A stretch of DNA of 64,000 bases from Kroppenstedtia guangzhouensis (GTDB lineage: Bacteria > Bacillota > Bacilli > Thermoactinomycetales > DSM-45169): contig NZ_BMEX01000005.1 in the NCBI RefSeq assembly GCF_014637345.1, forward strand, positions 254,792 through 318,791. The letters are read 5' to 3'. The translations under genes were made by a program, and so were the position numbers. Below the pieces are notes generated by a model, which did not search any database, had not been told where the DNA came from, and was given only the letters and a program-made list of their open reading frames with translations. Of the stretch, positions 9,136 through 17,976 are shown piece after piece; position 1 is the first letter of the stretch; the number at the start of each line of letters is the position of its first letter.

Positions 9136-9429
9136 TTACTTTTTGTCATCAATGTTGATCACCATGTGGCGAATCACATCATCATCCAGCTTCAGTTGAC
9201 GATCCAGTTCGTTTACGGTGTCAACGGTGCCGTTGAAGGTCGCCACAGTGTAAATGCCTTCGCGATGGTCATCGATCATATAAGCCAAACGGCGTTTGCC
9301 GAAATGCTCCATCTCGATGGATTCCCCACCGTTGTCAGCGATGATCCCCCGGAATTTTTCACGGTTGGCATTGCTTTTTTCCTCATCCAGTTCCGGACGC
9401 AGGATATACATCAGCTCATACTTGTGCAC
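9136..9429 (-). CDS. rpsF: 30S ribosomal protein S6
   Basis: S6 binds 16S rRNA together with S18. Starting at GTG 9429, directly after an excellent RBS (AAAGGAGGTGG), the product is 97 residues, the family norm. It shows Y-E-L-M-Y-I-L-R-P-E-L and the F-G-K-R-R-L-A-Y-M-I-D signature. The frame stays open upstream to 9540, but that part is the untranslated leader. First gene of rpsF-ssb-rpsR. Confidence 0.95.
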   Translation of the reverse strand: MHKYELMYILRPELDEEKSNANREKFRGIIADNGGESIEMEHFGKRRLAYMIDDHREGIYTVATFNGTVDTVNELDRQLKLDDDVIRHMVINIDDKK

Positions 9430-9540
9430 GTTGTTCCACCTCCTTTTGGACTGAGACGGCCCCACCGGATCAGCGGAGCAAGGAGTGAATAATCCATATT
9501 CACGATACTGTATTCTATCAAAGATGGTTGGAGAAGGCAA
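9430..9540 (-). promoter_or_regulatory. rpsF promoter and leader
   Basis: On the minus strand TTGCCT (9540-9535), 17 bases and TAGAAT (9517-9512) form a sigma-A promoter just downstream of ychF. The transcribed leader contains a short GC-rich fold with two CCG triplets around 9460-9480. This resembles the S6:S18-binding leader motif known for this operon. The promoter is well supported; the autoregulatory motif is only a suggestion. Confidence 0.6.
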
Positions 9541-9552
9541 GGTTAAAGGTTC

Positions 9553-10653
9553 TTACACATTGAACCGAAAATGCATTACATCTCCGTCTTCGACCACATA
9601 ATCCTTACCCTCGGAGCGCAGGAGTCCCTGCTCCCGGGCGCTGGCCAGAGAGCCGGATTGGACCAGATCAGTGAACGAAACCACTTCCGCCCGGATAAAT
9701 CCCCGCTCAAAGTCGGAGTGGATTACACCGGCGGCCTGCGGCGCCCGAGTTCCTTGCCGGATCGTCCAGGCCCGAACCTCTTTTTCCCCGGCGGTGAAAT
9801 AAGTGATCAATCCCAACAGGCGATAGGCCGCCGACACCAAACGATCCAACCCGGATGCGGCCAGTCCCAACTCAGACAGGAATTGATCCCGCTCATCCCC
9901 TTCCAACTCTGCGATCTCCGCCTCCAACTGGGCACTGATGGTCACCACCTCCGCTCCTTCCGCGTCCGCTTGCTTGCGAAGGGCCCGGACATGGGGATTG
10001 GCACCGGGTTCGGACACATCTTCTTCCGACACATTGGCGGCATAAAGCATTTTCTTAAGGGTGAGCAGATGGAGAGAACGGATCCGTTCCACCTCTTCCT
10101 CCTTCAGATTCAATCCTCGGGCCGGTTTTCCCTCCGCCAAAGTTTGTTGCAGTTTCTCCAAGACTTCGTGCTCCTTTTTCGCTTCGGCATCACCGCTCCG
10201 CTTCTGACGGGCGACCCGATCCAACCGCCGTTCCACGGTTTCAAGATCTGCCAGGACCAACTCCAGATTGATGGTCTCCATATCTCCGACCGGATCCACC
10301 CCGCCGGAAACGTGGGTGATATTCTCATCTTCAAAACAGCGGACCACGTGAATGATCGCATCCACCTCACGGATATGGGACAAAAACTGGTTGCCGAGAC
10401 CTTCACCTTTGCTGGCGCCTTTCACCAAACCCGCAATATCAGTAAATTGAAAAGATGTAGGGACGATCCGCTGGGGTTTTACGATCTCCGCCAGGCGATT
10501 CATCCGTTGATCGGGAACATCCACCACTCCCACATTGGGATCAATCGTGCAAAAGGGATAATTGGCCGATTCCGCACCGGCCCGGGTGATCGCATTAAAC
10601 AAGGTCGATTTGCCTACATTCGGCAGACCGACAATACCGGTTGTAAGCGACAT
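9553..10653 (-). CDS. ychF: Redox/ribosome-associated GTPase-like ATPase YchF
   Basis: YchF (OLA1 family) is an Obg-related P-loop protein that prefers ATP and associates with ribosomes and stress responses. The 366-residue product has G1 G-L-P-N-V-G-K-S-T (9-17), G3 [17 protein letters not shown], a coiled-coil insertion (about 130-200) and a C-terminal TGS domain ending D-V-M-H-F-R-F-N-V. The NxxE variant of the G4 motif is the family reason for ATP use; it was not checked residue by residue. RBS AAGAGGAG lies upstream. Same place as yyaF in B. subtilis. Confidence 0.95.
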   Translation of the reverse strand: MSLTTGIVGLPNVGKSTLFNAITRAGAESANYPFCTIDPNVGVVDVPDQRMNRLAEIVKPQRIVPTSFQFTDIAGLVKGASKGEGLGNQFLSHIREVDAIIHVVRCFEDENITHVSGGVDPVGDMETINLELVLADLETVERRLDRVARQKRSGDAEAKKEHEVLEKLQQTLAEGKPARGLNLKEEEVERIRSLHLLTLKKMLYAANVSEEDVSEPGANPHVRALRKQADAEGAEVVTISAQLEAEIAELEGDERDQFLSELGLAASGLDRLVSAAYRLLGLITYFTAGEKEVRAWTIRQGTRAPQAAGVIHSDFERGFIRAEVVSFTDLVQSGSLASAREQGLLRSEGKDYVVEDGDVMHFRFNV

Positions 10654-11016
10654 GGAATGTCAGCTCCTCTTGATTTCAGGGAATAAACCCCCACTCAGGC
10701 AACCACTTGACCCGTTAAAAGGACAAGGGAGAAATCCACATTCTGAAGGGAGGGATGAAAACGGGCCTCCTTCGGCAATTTCCCCGGCGGGGGTTGAAAT
10801 CATAAATTGAACAAAAGCGTTTCAAAAACTCTATGGTTGAACTGACCATAGCTCTTGAAAGGTGGACAGCCTGCAGAATAAAGGAAATAGCACAACATCC
10901 GCAGGAAATCATTATCGAAGATTTCCTCACCGAAAAAAACACCGGATTGGTTGCTCCCAAACCGGTACAGGTTCGGGGTCATGGGACCCCGGTTGGAATA
11001 AAGGTATGGGTGTTTC
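10654..11016. other. Gene-free stretch upstream of ychF
   Basis: No supported gene is seen. It contains an 8-9 base hairpin around 10832-10850 (CTATGGTTGAACTGACCATAG) and presumably the ychF promoter on the minus strand, but no convincing -35/-10 pair stands out. A 64-codon plus-strand frame at 10833 has no RBS and runs into the adjacent repeat. Confidence 0.4.
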
Positions 11017-11278
11017 AGGCGTGTTGATTAACCATATTTTAGGTGGGGAGATCGTGTTCTGCCCCGCTCCGGTTGCCATCCAGCAAGGATGTGTAGACTG
11101 TCCGCTCCGAATCTTCCGGTCAGGGCGGGGGCAAAGCCCGATCACGAAGTATCACAAGGGAGAATGTTGCCCCTAAACGCCCCTCCCGTAAGACTTCCCA
11201 CTGGGTAGGATGGCAAAGGTCACTTTGGCAGTACACAACTCCCTCCGCCGTCCACTTTTTGGTTAATCAACAGCCCTG
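11017..11278 (+). repeat. Copy B of the TIR-bounded intergenic repeat (about 260 bp)
   Basis: It begins CAGGCGTGTTGATTAACCAT (11017) and ends with a related inverted sequence GGTTAATCAACAGCCCTG (11261-11278). The start matches the reverse complement of the right end of copy A (6860-6897) almost base for base. The core CACAAGG...TTGCCCCTAAACGCC (about 11153-11180) matches copy A. It is shorter than copy A, so it is an internally deleted version in the opposite orientation. Confidence 0.65.
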
Positions 11279-11287
11279 TGGGTGTTT

Positions 11288-11494
11288 TTATTCTGCCTCC
11301 GCCTCCCCATGAACCAAGATCCGCTTCATCCGTTTTTCAAAACGAGAACGCGGAAGCAATACACTGTGACCGCACCCTGTGCATTTCATCCGGATATCCA
11401 TTCCCATCCGGATCACTTTCCAAGCGTTGGTTCCACAGGGGTGCATTTTTTTCATCTCCACCACATCCCCGAGCTGAAAGCTTTTACGCTCCAT
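11288..11494 (-). CDS. DUF951 family protein (YyzM-like)
   Basis: A 68-residue protein with the pattern of the DUF951 family, which sits next to ychF in many Bacillota. It starts M-E-R-K-S-F-Q-L-G-D-V-V-E-M-K-K-M-H-P-C-G and has C-T-G-C-G-H near residue 40. The cysteines suggest a small metal or RNA-binding fold, but no function is established. ATG 11494 is preceded by AGGGAGGA at nine bases. Its neighbours (ychF upstream of the repeat, plsC) are on the same strand. Confidence 0.85.
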   Translation of the reverse strand: MERKSFQLGDVVEMKKMHPCGTNAWKVIRMGMDIRMKCTGCGHSVLLPRSRFEKRMKRILVHGEAEAE

Positions 11495-11550
11495 CGGCCA
11501 CCGTCCTCCCTGTCTGTTGCCCTTTATTATAAAAAGTCTGTCGGTGGATT

Positions 11551-12165
11551 TCAACGGGGGGCCCCTTGGGATTCAGACTGGAGAGACCGGAAGGAGTTCA
11601 GAATTCTGCCGGTCAGATATTCCTGTTTTCCCCTCGGTTTCCCTTGGTATAAACCAGAGAGGGGCTTGCCAAACCGAATGCGGACTTTTGCCGGCCGAAG
11701 CCAACGACTGCCGCGGGAAAGAGCCTGATCCGTCCCCTCGATCACTACAGGGAGGATTGGAACATTGGACCGGATTGCCAGCCAGGCGGCTCCATCTTTC
11801 AACTCTTTCAGCGGGTCTGACTCTCTCCGGCCTCCTTCGGGAAAGATCCCCACTCTTTTCCCTTCCTTCAACAGAGCCAGGGCGGTCCGGAGGGAGCGCG
11901 TATCCACCCCCTCTCTGTTTACGGGAAAGGCACCCACCCGATATAGAAACCATCTGCTCACAGGATGGGAGAAGGATTCCTCCTTGGCCATGAATGAAAT
12001 CCGTCCCGGCAGGACGGCTGCAATATAAAAAGGATCCAGAACACTGATATGATTTCCCACTACCAAAAACGGCCCCTTTGTTGGTACATGTTCCAGCCCG
12101 TCCATCTCCAATCGATGGTAAATCTTCAGAAACAGACAGATTCCCTTTTGAATCAAGCGATACAT
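11551..12165 (-). CDS. plsC: 1-acyl-sn-glycerol-3-phosphate acyltransferase (PlsC family)
   Basis: PlsC transfers an acyl chain to the 2-position of lysophosphatidic acid at the membrane to make phosphatidic acid. The 204-residue product has the catalytic H-x4-D motif in N-H-I-S-V-L-D (about residues 38-44) and the substrate-binding F-P-E-G-G-R motif (about 108-113). V-P-I-L-P-V-V-I-E-G-T is the fourth block. A hydrophobic N-terminal segment anchors it. ATG 12165 has GGGGAGGGAG upstream; the frame extends further without a start signal. The ychF-side location is unusual compared with B. subtilis, so it may be a lineage-specific insertion. Confidence 0.88.
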   Translation of the reverse strand: MYRLIQKGICLFLKIYHRLEMDGLEHVPTKGPFLVVGNHISVLDPFYIAAVLPGRISFMAKEESFSHPVSRWFLYRVGAFPVNREGVDTRSLRTALALLKEGKRVGIFPEGGRRESDPLKELKDGAAWLAIRSNVPILPVVIEGTDQALSRGSRWLRPAKVRIRFGKPLSGLYQGKPRGKQEYLTGRILNSFRSLQSESQGAPR

Positions 12166-12229
12166 TCGGTTCTCCCTCCCCTTGTCTTCTCTGCTATTGT
12201 ACCCAAGCAAGGAGGGGATTCCCAGCCGG

Positions 12230-13267
12230 TCATTGTTCTTTGGTAAAAGGATAAAGAAGGATCATCGTCAGGATCAACAGATTGAGCACACCATAGAGAG
12301 GGTACAAAAGGGTGACCAGATTGGAAAAACCCAATCGACTGACCGGCACCAACAACAGGATCACCCCTCCACCGATCACCCAGGGGGGAAATGAAAGGTA
12401 CTCCGACAGGCGAAAAGATAAACCATGAACATTGCTGACCGCCGTCGTATAGATGGCCAGCCACAGGATCAATGAGATCGTGGCCACCCAAAGATCGGAA
12501 TAATCACGCATCAGGGCAAACAACGGAATTTCATATTGGGAAATGAGACTTTTCACTCGCAACAACGAATAATTATACAGACTAGCCAACAGTCCCAGAC
12601 ACAGGCAACTGATTCCTCCGGACACCCAGATCTCTGCCGGGTGTTGAATCTGTCTGCCCATGGTGGACAGTACAGCCAGCAAAGACAAAATATTAAAAGC
12701 GGTATAAGTGATAGCCGACGGCCAAACAGGAAGAGTGGGCAGGTCTCCCTCCTCCGGAACAAACATCCATCCAGTCCCTTGTAGAAATTGGAGGCAAACC
12801 ACCACTAATACTGTAACCATGACAGGAATTAAAACGGCATTCATCGACATCAACCCTTTGAGATCAAAGAAGAGGATCAGAATCACCGCTGCCGCCATCA
12901 CCCAAATTCCCATGGTGAAGGAGCCGTTCCACTCTTGAAATGTGGCCCCACTTCCGGCCACCATAACCAGCGTGCTGGTCACGAGAGATGCCATCACCAG
13001 ATAGTCAAACAGACGGGCCAGGCGAACTCCGATCACATGAACCAGCACCTCTGAATAGTGCTGAGTTCTCTCTTTCCAACTGATCTGAAGGATCACTACA
13101 CTTGCCGCAAAGAGCAGTAGAGTGGCGAGAACAATGCCGGAACTGCTCTCTTCCCCGTAAGAACCGAAAAACTCCCATATCTCCCGACCCGAAGCAAATC
13201 CGGCTCCTATGGTGGTGCCGATAATTGTCATACTGATTTTGAGGGAGTTCCACAGGTTGAACCGCAT
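12230..13267 (-). CDS. YkvI family membrane protein
   Basis: A 345-residue integral membrane protein with about ten hydrophobic segments. It resembles the YkvI family of putative transporters, distantly related to the APC/LeuT-type fold; no substrate is known. The first helix contains I-G-A-G-F-A-S-G-R-E-I-W-E-F-F, a glycine-rich unwound-helix-like pattern typical of this family. ATG 13267 follows AAGGGGGA; the longer frame to 13384 overlaps the divergent yyaC region. It is transcribed away from yyaC and towards plsC with 64 bases between them. Confidence 0.8.
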   Translation of the reverse strand: MRFNLWNSLKISMTIIGTTIGAGFASGREIWEFFGSYGEESSSGIVLATLLLFAASVVILQISWKERTQHYSEVLVHVIGVRLARLFDYLVMASLVTSTLVMVAGSGATFQEWNGSFTMGIWVMAAAVILILFFDLKGLMSMNAVLIPVMVTVLVVVCLQFLQGTGWMFVPEEGDLPTLPVWPSAITYTAFNILSLLAVLSTMGRQIQHPAEIWVSGGISCLCLGLLASLYNYSLLRVKSLISQYEIPLFALMRDYSDLWVATISLILWLAIYTTAVSNVHGLSFRLSEYLSFPPWVIGGGVILLLVPVSRLGFSNLVTLLYPLYGVLNLLILTMILLYPFTKEQ

Positions 13268-13365
13268 ATTGATCCCCCTTGTCCGGGTTGTCCCTACATG
13301 TATATTTCCTATTCTCCATCCGTATACTGGTAAGGATTTGAATTCCTTTTCGGAGGTTGACTGCC

Positions 13366-13959
13366 ATGACCGAACCGGCTCCAACCCCGGACCTTGGGTC
13401 CGACTGTCCGAACCGTATCAAATTCACCCATCCCAGTGCCTCTCACCGATGTGCTGACTGGCTGATCAATACACTTCAGTTGTATCCCGGTACCCGGGAA
13501 TTGGCCTGTATTTGTATCGGAACCGACCGGTCGACAGGGGACTCCCTCGGCCCATTGGTCGGAACTCAATTGGAGAAGATGGCGTCTCCCTTCCTCCGTG
13601 TATACGGAACATTGGACGAGCCTGTACATGCGGTCAACTTGGAGAACACCTTGATTCAGTTGAACAAAGAAATGCGGAATCCCAGAGTGATCGCCGTTGA
13701 TGCCTGTCTCGGACAGCTTTCCAGCGTGGGATGGATCCAGGTAGGCAACGGACCGGTAAGGCCCGGAGCCGGGGTCAATAAACAGCTTCCCGAGGTGGGA
13801 CAGGTACATGTGACAGGGATCGTCAATGTGGCGGGCTTTATGGAGTACTTTGTTCTTCAGAACACACGCCTGAGCATGGTGATGAAGATGGCCCATGTGA
13901 TTGCTTCCGCCATCTATTCTGCGGCCCAGACCGAAAGTTCTCGCCAAAGATTTCTTTAA
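13366..13959 (+). CDS. yyaC: Spore protease-like protein YyaC
   Basis: A 197-residue member of the YyaC family, related to the germination protease Gpr fold and found in spore formers near parB. It shows the family blocks I-G-T-D-R-S-T-G-D-S-L-G-P-L-V-G (about residues 45-60), A-V-D-A-C-L-G and the glycine-rich P-G-A-G-V. Processing of spore or prespore proteins is presumed. ATG 13366 lies after CGGAGG; a TTG nine bases earlier is less likely. It is one of several clues that the organism sporulates. Confidence 0.88.
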   Translation: MTEPAPTPDLGSDCPNRIKFTHPSASHRCADWLINTLQLYPGTRELACICIGTDRSTGDSLGPLVGTQLEKMASPFLRVYGTLDEPVHAVNLENTLIQLNKEMRNPRVIAVDACLGQLSSVGWIQVGNGPVRPGAGVNKQLPEVGQVHVTGIVNVAGFMEYFVLQNTRLSMVMKMAHVIASAIYSAAQTESSRQRFL

Positions 13960-13975
13960 ATCATGATGAACATGA

Positions 13976-14006
13976 AAACCCGGCCAACCAGAGGAAGGCC
14001 GGGTTT
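13976..14006 (+). terminator. Terminator of yyaC
   Basis: AACCCGGCC, an 11-base loop and GGCCGGGTTTG lie just after the yyaC stop. Stem and short T tract fit an intrinsic terminator. Confidence 0.8.
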
Positions 14007-14069
14007 GTCGTGACGGAATAAAATCAAGCATATTTTTGTCGAAATTCGGGGACATATCAGCTTTCAGCA

Positions 14070-14783
14070 TCAGATGGAAAATCGAATCATGACCAGAGCA
14101 GCCGCAACTGCAACAGGGATGGCTGGAAGTAAGTCTCCCACCCGGATCTTTCCCAACCCGAGCAAATTGATCCCGATCCCGATAATCAGGATTCCTCCTG
14201 TTGCCGTCACCTGCTGAATTACCTGATCCAAGGCTTCCTTGTCGAGAAAGTGGGTGATCCACCCTGCAGACAAGGTGATCGCCCCTTCATATAACACCAC
14301 AGGAATCATCGAAAAGAGCACTCCGCTCCCCAAGCTGGAAGAAAACAGGATCGCGGTGAACCCGTCCAGTAAGGATTTCGTGTACAACACTTCATGATCT
14401 CCCCGCAATCCACTGTCCAACCCTCCCAAAACAGCCATGGGACCGATACAGTAAACCAAAGTCCCGGTTACAAATCCGGTGGCAAAGGGACTTTCGCCTT
14501 TCCATCGGTTCTCCACCCACTTTCCAAATTGATTCAACCGATCCTCCACTTTCAACCAACCACCCAGGATTCCCCCTATCGCTAAAGAGAGCAATACACT
14601 GATAAAGTTTTGGGATTCCAAAGCCATGGACAGGCCGATCACCAACACCACCAGCCCAATCCCTTGCATCACCGTCTCATGAATCTCTTTTCGCATGCCG
14701 GTAAAAAAAATCCCCAACAGGGATCCCGATGCAATCGCAATCCCGTTCACCAGAGTGCCAAGTAAAATCACTCCCCGCTCCAC
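14070..14783 (-). CDS. DUF554 membrane protein (YdfK-like)
   Basis: A 237-residue membrane protein of the DUF554 family with about seven hydrophobic helices and the G-P-M-A-V-L-G-G-L-D-S-G motif. Function unknown. Two GTG starts are possible: 14783, used here, or 14771, which has GGAG at six bases and may be better. It begins three bases after the upstream aminotransferase stop at 14787, so the two are likely co-transcribed. Confidence 0.85.
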   Translation of the reverse strand: MERGVILLGTLVNGIAIASGSLLGIFFTGMRKEIHETVMQGIGLVVLVIGLSMALESQNFISVLLSLAIGGILGGWLKVEDRLNQFGKWVENRWKGESPFATGFVTGTLVYCIGPMAVLGGLDSGLRGDHEVLYTKSLLDGFTAILFSSSLGSGVLFSMIPVVLYEGAITLSAGWITHFLDKEALDQVIQQVTATGGILIIGIGINLLGLGKIRVGDLLPAIPVAVAAALVMIRFSI

Positions 14784-14786
14784 TCC

Positions 14787-15935
14787 CTATCCCAGCACAT
14801 AAGATTCCCGGATTTCACCCACCGCCTGCAGCAATGCCGCCGCATCCTGATCCGTGTTGAAAAAGCCCGGACTGACCCGGATGGTTCCCGCATCTGCTGT
14901 CCCCAGTGTCCGATGGGCCAAAGCGGCACAATGAAATCCGGACCGGACCGCAATTTCATAATGCTGATCCAGGATGGCGGCCACCTCGTTTCCGTCCACT
15001 CCCTCCACATTGAATGAAACCACGGGAACAGAAGAGGATTCTGGTTTGTATACACGAATCCCCTCCATCCGACTCAATCCCTCAGAGATTTGTTGAGCGA
15101 GAAGGGTTTCATGTTGCCGGATCGATTCAATCCCCTGTTCAGACAAAAATTGAAGTCCTGCATTCAGGCCCGCAATTCCGGGAGTATTGAGCGTCCCGCT
15201 TTCAAAGCCCGCCGGACGTTCATCAGGTTGCCACAACTGTTCGGAGTGACTCCCTGTTCCCCCTTCCATCAAGGGGCGAAGTGACAATTTCGGCGAGATA
15301 TATAATCCTCCGGTGCCTTGCGGACCCATCAGTCCTTTATGACCGGAAAAAGCCAACATGGAAATTCCCATCGATTCCACATCGATGGGGACCACTCCCG
15401 CCGTCTGGGCGGCGTCCACCAACAGAGGGATTCCCCTCCGGCGGGCGATATCGCCGATTTCTCCCACCGGGAGCAACACCCCGGTCACATTGGAAGCATG
15501 GGTGGAAACAATCAAACGGGTACGAGACCCCAAAGCCTCTTCCAACCGGCGGAGATCCACAGGCCCTTCTGATCCCGGGGGGATGTAATCCACTTGAATC
15601 CCCCGGGTCTTTTTCAACATCTCCAGTGGACGGACAACTGCATTGTGTTCCCAGCCGGTGGCCACCACATGATCGCCTGAGTTCAACCATCCTTTGAGAG
15701 AGAGATTGATCCCATGGGTTCCGTTTTGACAAAAGATTAGATTTCTCGGATCCCGGATTCGAAACAATTGTGCCAGCTTGCGACGTGTTTCTTCCACCTT
15801 CTCCCCCGCCATTCCGGACCATCGATGTCCGCCCCTGCCGGGATTTGCCCCGTAGTTTGCCAAACAATCCTCCATACTCTTCAAAACGGTCTTTGGCTTT
15901 GGCCAGGTGGTGGCAGCGTTATCCAGATAAATCAC
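14787..15935 (-). CDS. Cysteine desulfurase-like class V aminotransferase
   Basis: This PLP enzyme probably mobilises sulfur from cysteine or acts on a related substrate. The 382-residue product has Y-L-D-N-A-A-T-T-W-P-K-P at its start, N-G-T-H-G-I-N binding the cofactor phosphate near residue 75 and V-D-A-A-Q-T-A-G near 180. S-G-H-K-G-L-M-G-P near 205 contains the Schiff-base lysine. R-S-G-F-H-C-A-A-L-A-H near 340 holds the conserved Cys. GTG 15935 has GGAGGGG at five bases; GTG at 15941 overlaps that site. Upstream frame extends into parB and is a shadow. Which sulfur pathway it serves cannot be told. Confidence 0.85.
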   Translation of the reverse strand: MIYLDNAATTWPKPKTVLKSMEDCLANYGANPGRGGHRWSGMAGEKVEETRRKLAQLFRIRDPRNLIFCQNGTHGINLSLKGWLNSGDHVVATGWEHNAVVRPLEMLKKTRGIQVDYIPPGSEGPVDLRRLEEALGSRTRLIVSTHASNVTGVLLPVGEIGDIARRRGIPLLVDAAQTAGVVPIDVESMGISMLAFSGHKGLMGPQGTGGLYISPKLSLRPLMEGGTGSHSEQLWQPDERPAGFESGTLNTPGIAGLNAGLQFLSEQGIESIRQHETLLAQQISEGLSRMEGIRVYKPESSSVPVVSFNVEGVDGNEVAAILDQHYEIAVRSGFHCAALAHRTLGTADAGTIRVSPGFFNTDQDAAALLQAVGEIRESYVLG

Positions 15936-15963
15936 AGTCACCCCTCCATCGCCGGTCTGGGTA

Positions 15964-16836
15964 TCAATCCAGAATCCGATCCTTCTGCAACATTTCCACC
16001 AGCCGTTCCAGTTCTCTTTCCGAATAATACTCGATTTCAATCCGTCCTTTTTTTCTTCCGTGTCGAATTCGAACTGGGGTGCTGTAAGCTTCTTGCAACA
16101 CATCTTCATAACGTTTAAATTCCGGACGGAGAGGAGTTTGGGAACGGACCTTTTTCTTCTGAGTCCGCTTCACGCCCTCATTTACTTGTTGAACCCAATC
16201 TTCTAACTGGCGGACACTGACCCCTTCCTTTACCGCCCGCTTGGCCAATTTTAATAAGGTTTCACGATCTTTCACTCCACGTAACGCGCGGGCATGTCCC
16301 ATGGATAATGTTCCACGTGAAACATCTTCCTGAATCTCCCGGGGGAGTTGAAGCAGACGAAGATAGTTTGTCACATGGGGACGACTTTTCCCCACCCGTT
16401 TAGCCAATTCTTCTTGGGTCAGGGAGAAACGATCCATCAATTTTTGATAAGCCTCTGCGATTTCTATGGAGTTGAGATCCTCACGCTGCAAATTTTCAAT
16501 CAAAGCGATCTCCATCATCTGCTCATCAGTAAATTCCCGAACCACAACGGGGACCCGATCCAATCCGGCTTCCTTTGCAGCCCGAAACCGTCTCTCACCA
16601 GCTACAATCTCATATCCCCGAATGCTTTTTCGCACGACCAAAGGCTGAACCACTCCATGTTCCCTGACAGAAGAGATCAGTTCCTCCAATGCGTCGGGAT
16701 CAAAATGCTTGCGCGGTTGATAAGGGTTGGCACGAAGTTCATCCACCGCAATCTCATTCACCACATCCTCATCGTTCACCTGGGCACCGGGGAAAAGAGC
16801 ACCCAGTCCTTTGCCCAAAGCTTTACTGCCGGCCAT
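15964..16836 (-). CDS. parB: Chromosome-partitioning protein ParB (Spo0J)
   Basis: ParB binds parS sites near the origin, spreads as a CTP-dependent clamp and loads SMC. The 290-residue product has N-P-Y-Q-P-R-K-H-F (about 37-45), the CTP-binding G-E-R-R-F-R-A-A motif (about 79-86), E-N-L-Q-R-E-D-L-N and the central helix-turn-helix T-Q-E-E-L-A-K-R-V-G-K-S-R. A C-terminal dimer domain follows. Its start overlaps the parA end by 14 bases, so the genes are coupled. A parS-like site lies inside the coding region at 16309. Length and motifs are standard. Confidence 0.96.
   Translation of the reverse strand: MAGSKALGKGLGALFPGAQVNDEDVVNEIAVDELRANPYQPRKHFDPDALEELISSVREHGVVQPLVVRKSIRGYEIVAGERRFRAAKEAGLDRVPVVVREFTDEQMMEIALIENLQREDLNSIEIAEAYQKLMDRFSLTQEELAKRVGKSRPHVTNYLRLLQLPREIQEDVSRGTLSMGHARALRGVKDRETLLKLAKRAVKEGVSVRQLEDWVQQVNEGVKRTQKKKVRSQTPLRPEFKRYEDVLQEAYSTPVRIRHGRKKGRIEIEYYSERELERLVEMLQKDRILD
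16309..16324. promoter_or_regulatory. parS site inside parB
   Basis: TGTTCCACGTGAAACA differs from the Bacillus parS palindrome TGTTTCACGTGAAACA at one base. B. subtilis also has a parS within spo0J at the same place. Confidence 0.85.
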
Positions 16837-17545
16837 TCCGGATCACTTCCTTCGCCAATTCAATATAGCATTCCGCTCCACGGGAACGGGCATCGTAATC
16901 CAGGATGGTCATCCCGTGGCTAGGTGCTTCACTGAGGCGGACATTTCGGGGGATGACTGTATGATAAACTTTTTCCTGAAAATATTTCTTCACTTCTTCC
17001 ATCACTTGTACAGAAAGGTTGGTACGTCTATCGAACATCGTCAACAGAACACCCTCAATTTCCAAACGCTTATTCAGGTGTTTTTGCACAATTCGGATCG
17101 TATTGAGCAATTGTCCCAACCCTTCCAAAGCATAAAACTCGCACTGGATCGGGATCAACACAGAATTGGCCGCTGTCAACGAGTTAACCGTCAGCACACC
17201 GAGAGACGGTGGGCAGTCGATCAATACATAGTCGTAAGTATCCCTGACCGATTGAAGTGACCGCTTCAGTCGATGTTCACGGGAAAGGGTTTGGACCAAT
17301 TCAATTTCCGCCCCTGCCAATTCGATTCTCGCGGGGACCAGATCCAATCCCTCAATGGAAGTGGAGAGCAGAACATCTTTGACGGGTACTTCATCGATCA
17401 ACACATCATAGATACACTGTTTCACATCCGCTTTATTGATCCCCAGTCCGGAAGTGGTATTGCCCTGCGGATCCGTGTCCACGACTAAAGTTCGTTTACC
17501 TTGGTGAACCAAACTAGCTCCCAAATTGATAGATGTTGTGGTTTT
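16823..17545 (-). CDS. parA: ParA (Soj) ATPase, exon 2 of an intron-split gene
   Basis: ParA is a deviant Walker ATPase that works with ParB on origin segregation and DnaA control. This exon starts with AAA, the lysine of the Walker A motif, and continues T-T-T-S-I-N-L-G-A-S-L. Further on it has V-D-T-D-P-Q-G-N-T-T-S-G-L-G, Y-V-L-I-D-C-P-P-S-L-G and the family C-terminus, 240 codons plus stop. The first 15 codons lie 2.36 kb upstream as exon 1 (19947-19903). Joined, they give 255 residues with an intact G-G-V-G-K-T-T-T-S, matching the 253 of B. subtilis Soj. An internal TTG at 17524 could start a product lacking the P-loop. Confidence 0.92.
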   Translation of the reverse strand, partial: KTTTSINLGASLVHQGKRTLVVDTDPQGNTTSGLGINKADVKQCIYDVLIDEVPVKDVLLSTSIEGLDLVPARIELAGAEIELVQTLSREHRLKRSLQSVRDTYDYVLIDCPPSLGVLTVNSLTAANSVLIPIQCEFYALEGLGQLLNTIRIVQKHLNKRLEIEGVLLTMFDRRTNLSVQVMEEVKKYFQEKVYHTVIPRNVRLSEAPSHGMTILDYDARSRGAECYIELAKEVIRNGRQ

Positions 17546-17605
17546 GTAGGGTGGGAACCCAGCGCCTTATCATGTTACATGACAGGTTTCTGTGAACCCC
17601 CCTCC

Positions 17606-17639
17606 GAACCGAACGTACACCTTTCAGTGTATTCGGCTC
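17606..17639 (-). ncRNA. Group II intron domain V
   Basis: On the minus strand this 34-base hairpin starts GAGCCGAATAC, has the GAAA tetraloop and closes with GTACGTTCGGTTC. It keeps the AGC catalytic-triad analogue (here within GAGCC) and the expected bulge region. Domain VI and the intron end follow within 60 bases. Domain V is needed for splicing, so its good shape argues that the intron is active. Confidence 0.9.
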
Positions 17640-17976
17640 TCCGGCCGTTCCTGAGCCAGGTGAGAAACTGATGAGAGTCTTCCTTCAAAATTTATCCCGG
17701 CACCCTGTTCAAGTTGATTGCGCCGCAACTGTCATGTTTGAGATGTCCTGTCAAGGTTTGCATCAAAACATTGTGAAAAACGCTGGTTCCAGGGAGGGTT
17801 CGATTTCACATGGAGCATCTTTGCCTTGTAAGAACCTGAAGCGAAATGTGAAACCCAATCCCGACGGACTCAAAAAGCAATCCATCGTCATGTTCTTAGG
17901 AACTGAAAAAGTGGCCCCGGAACACTCTGAATCACAACACGATCCGTGCCTCTTCAGGCAACTTGGAGTTGGCTTT

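Noticed and set aside
10833-11027. 64-codon plus-strand frame upstream of the copy B repeat
   Set aside because: No ribosome site, runs into the repeat, no family character.
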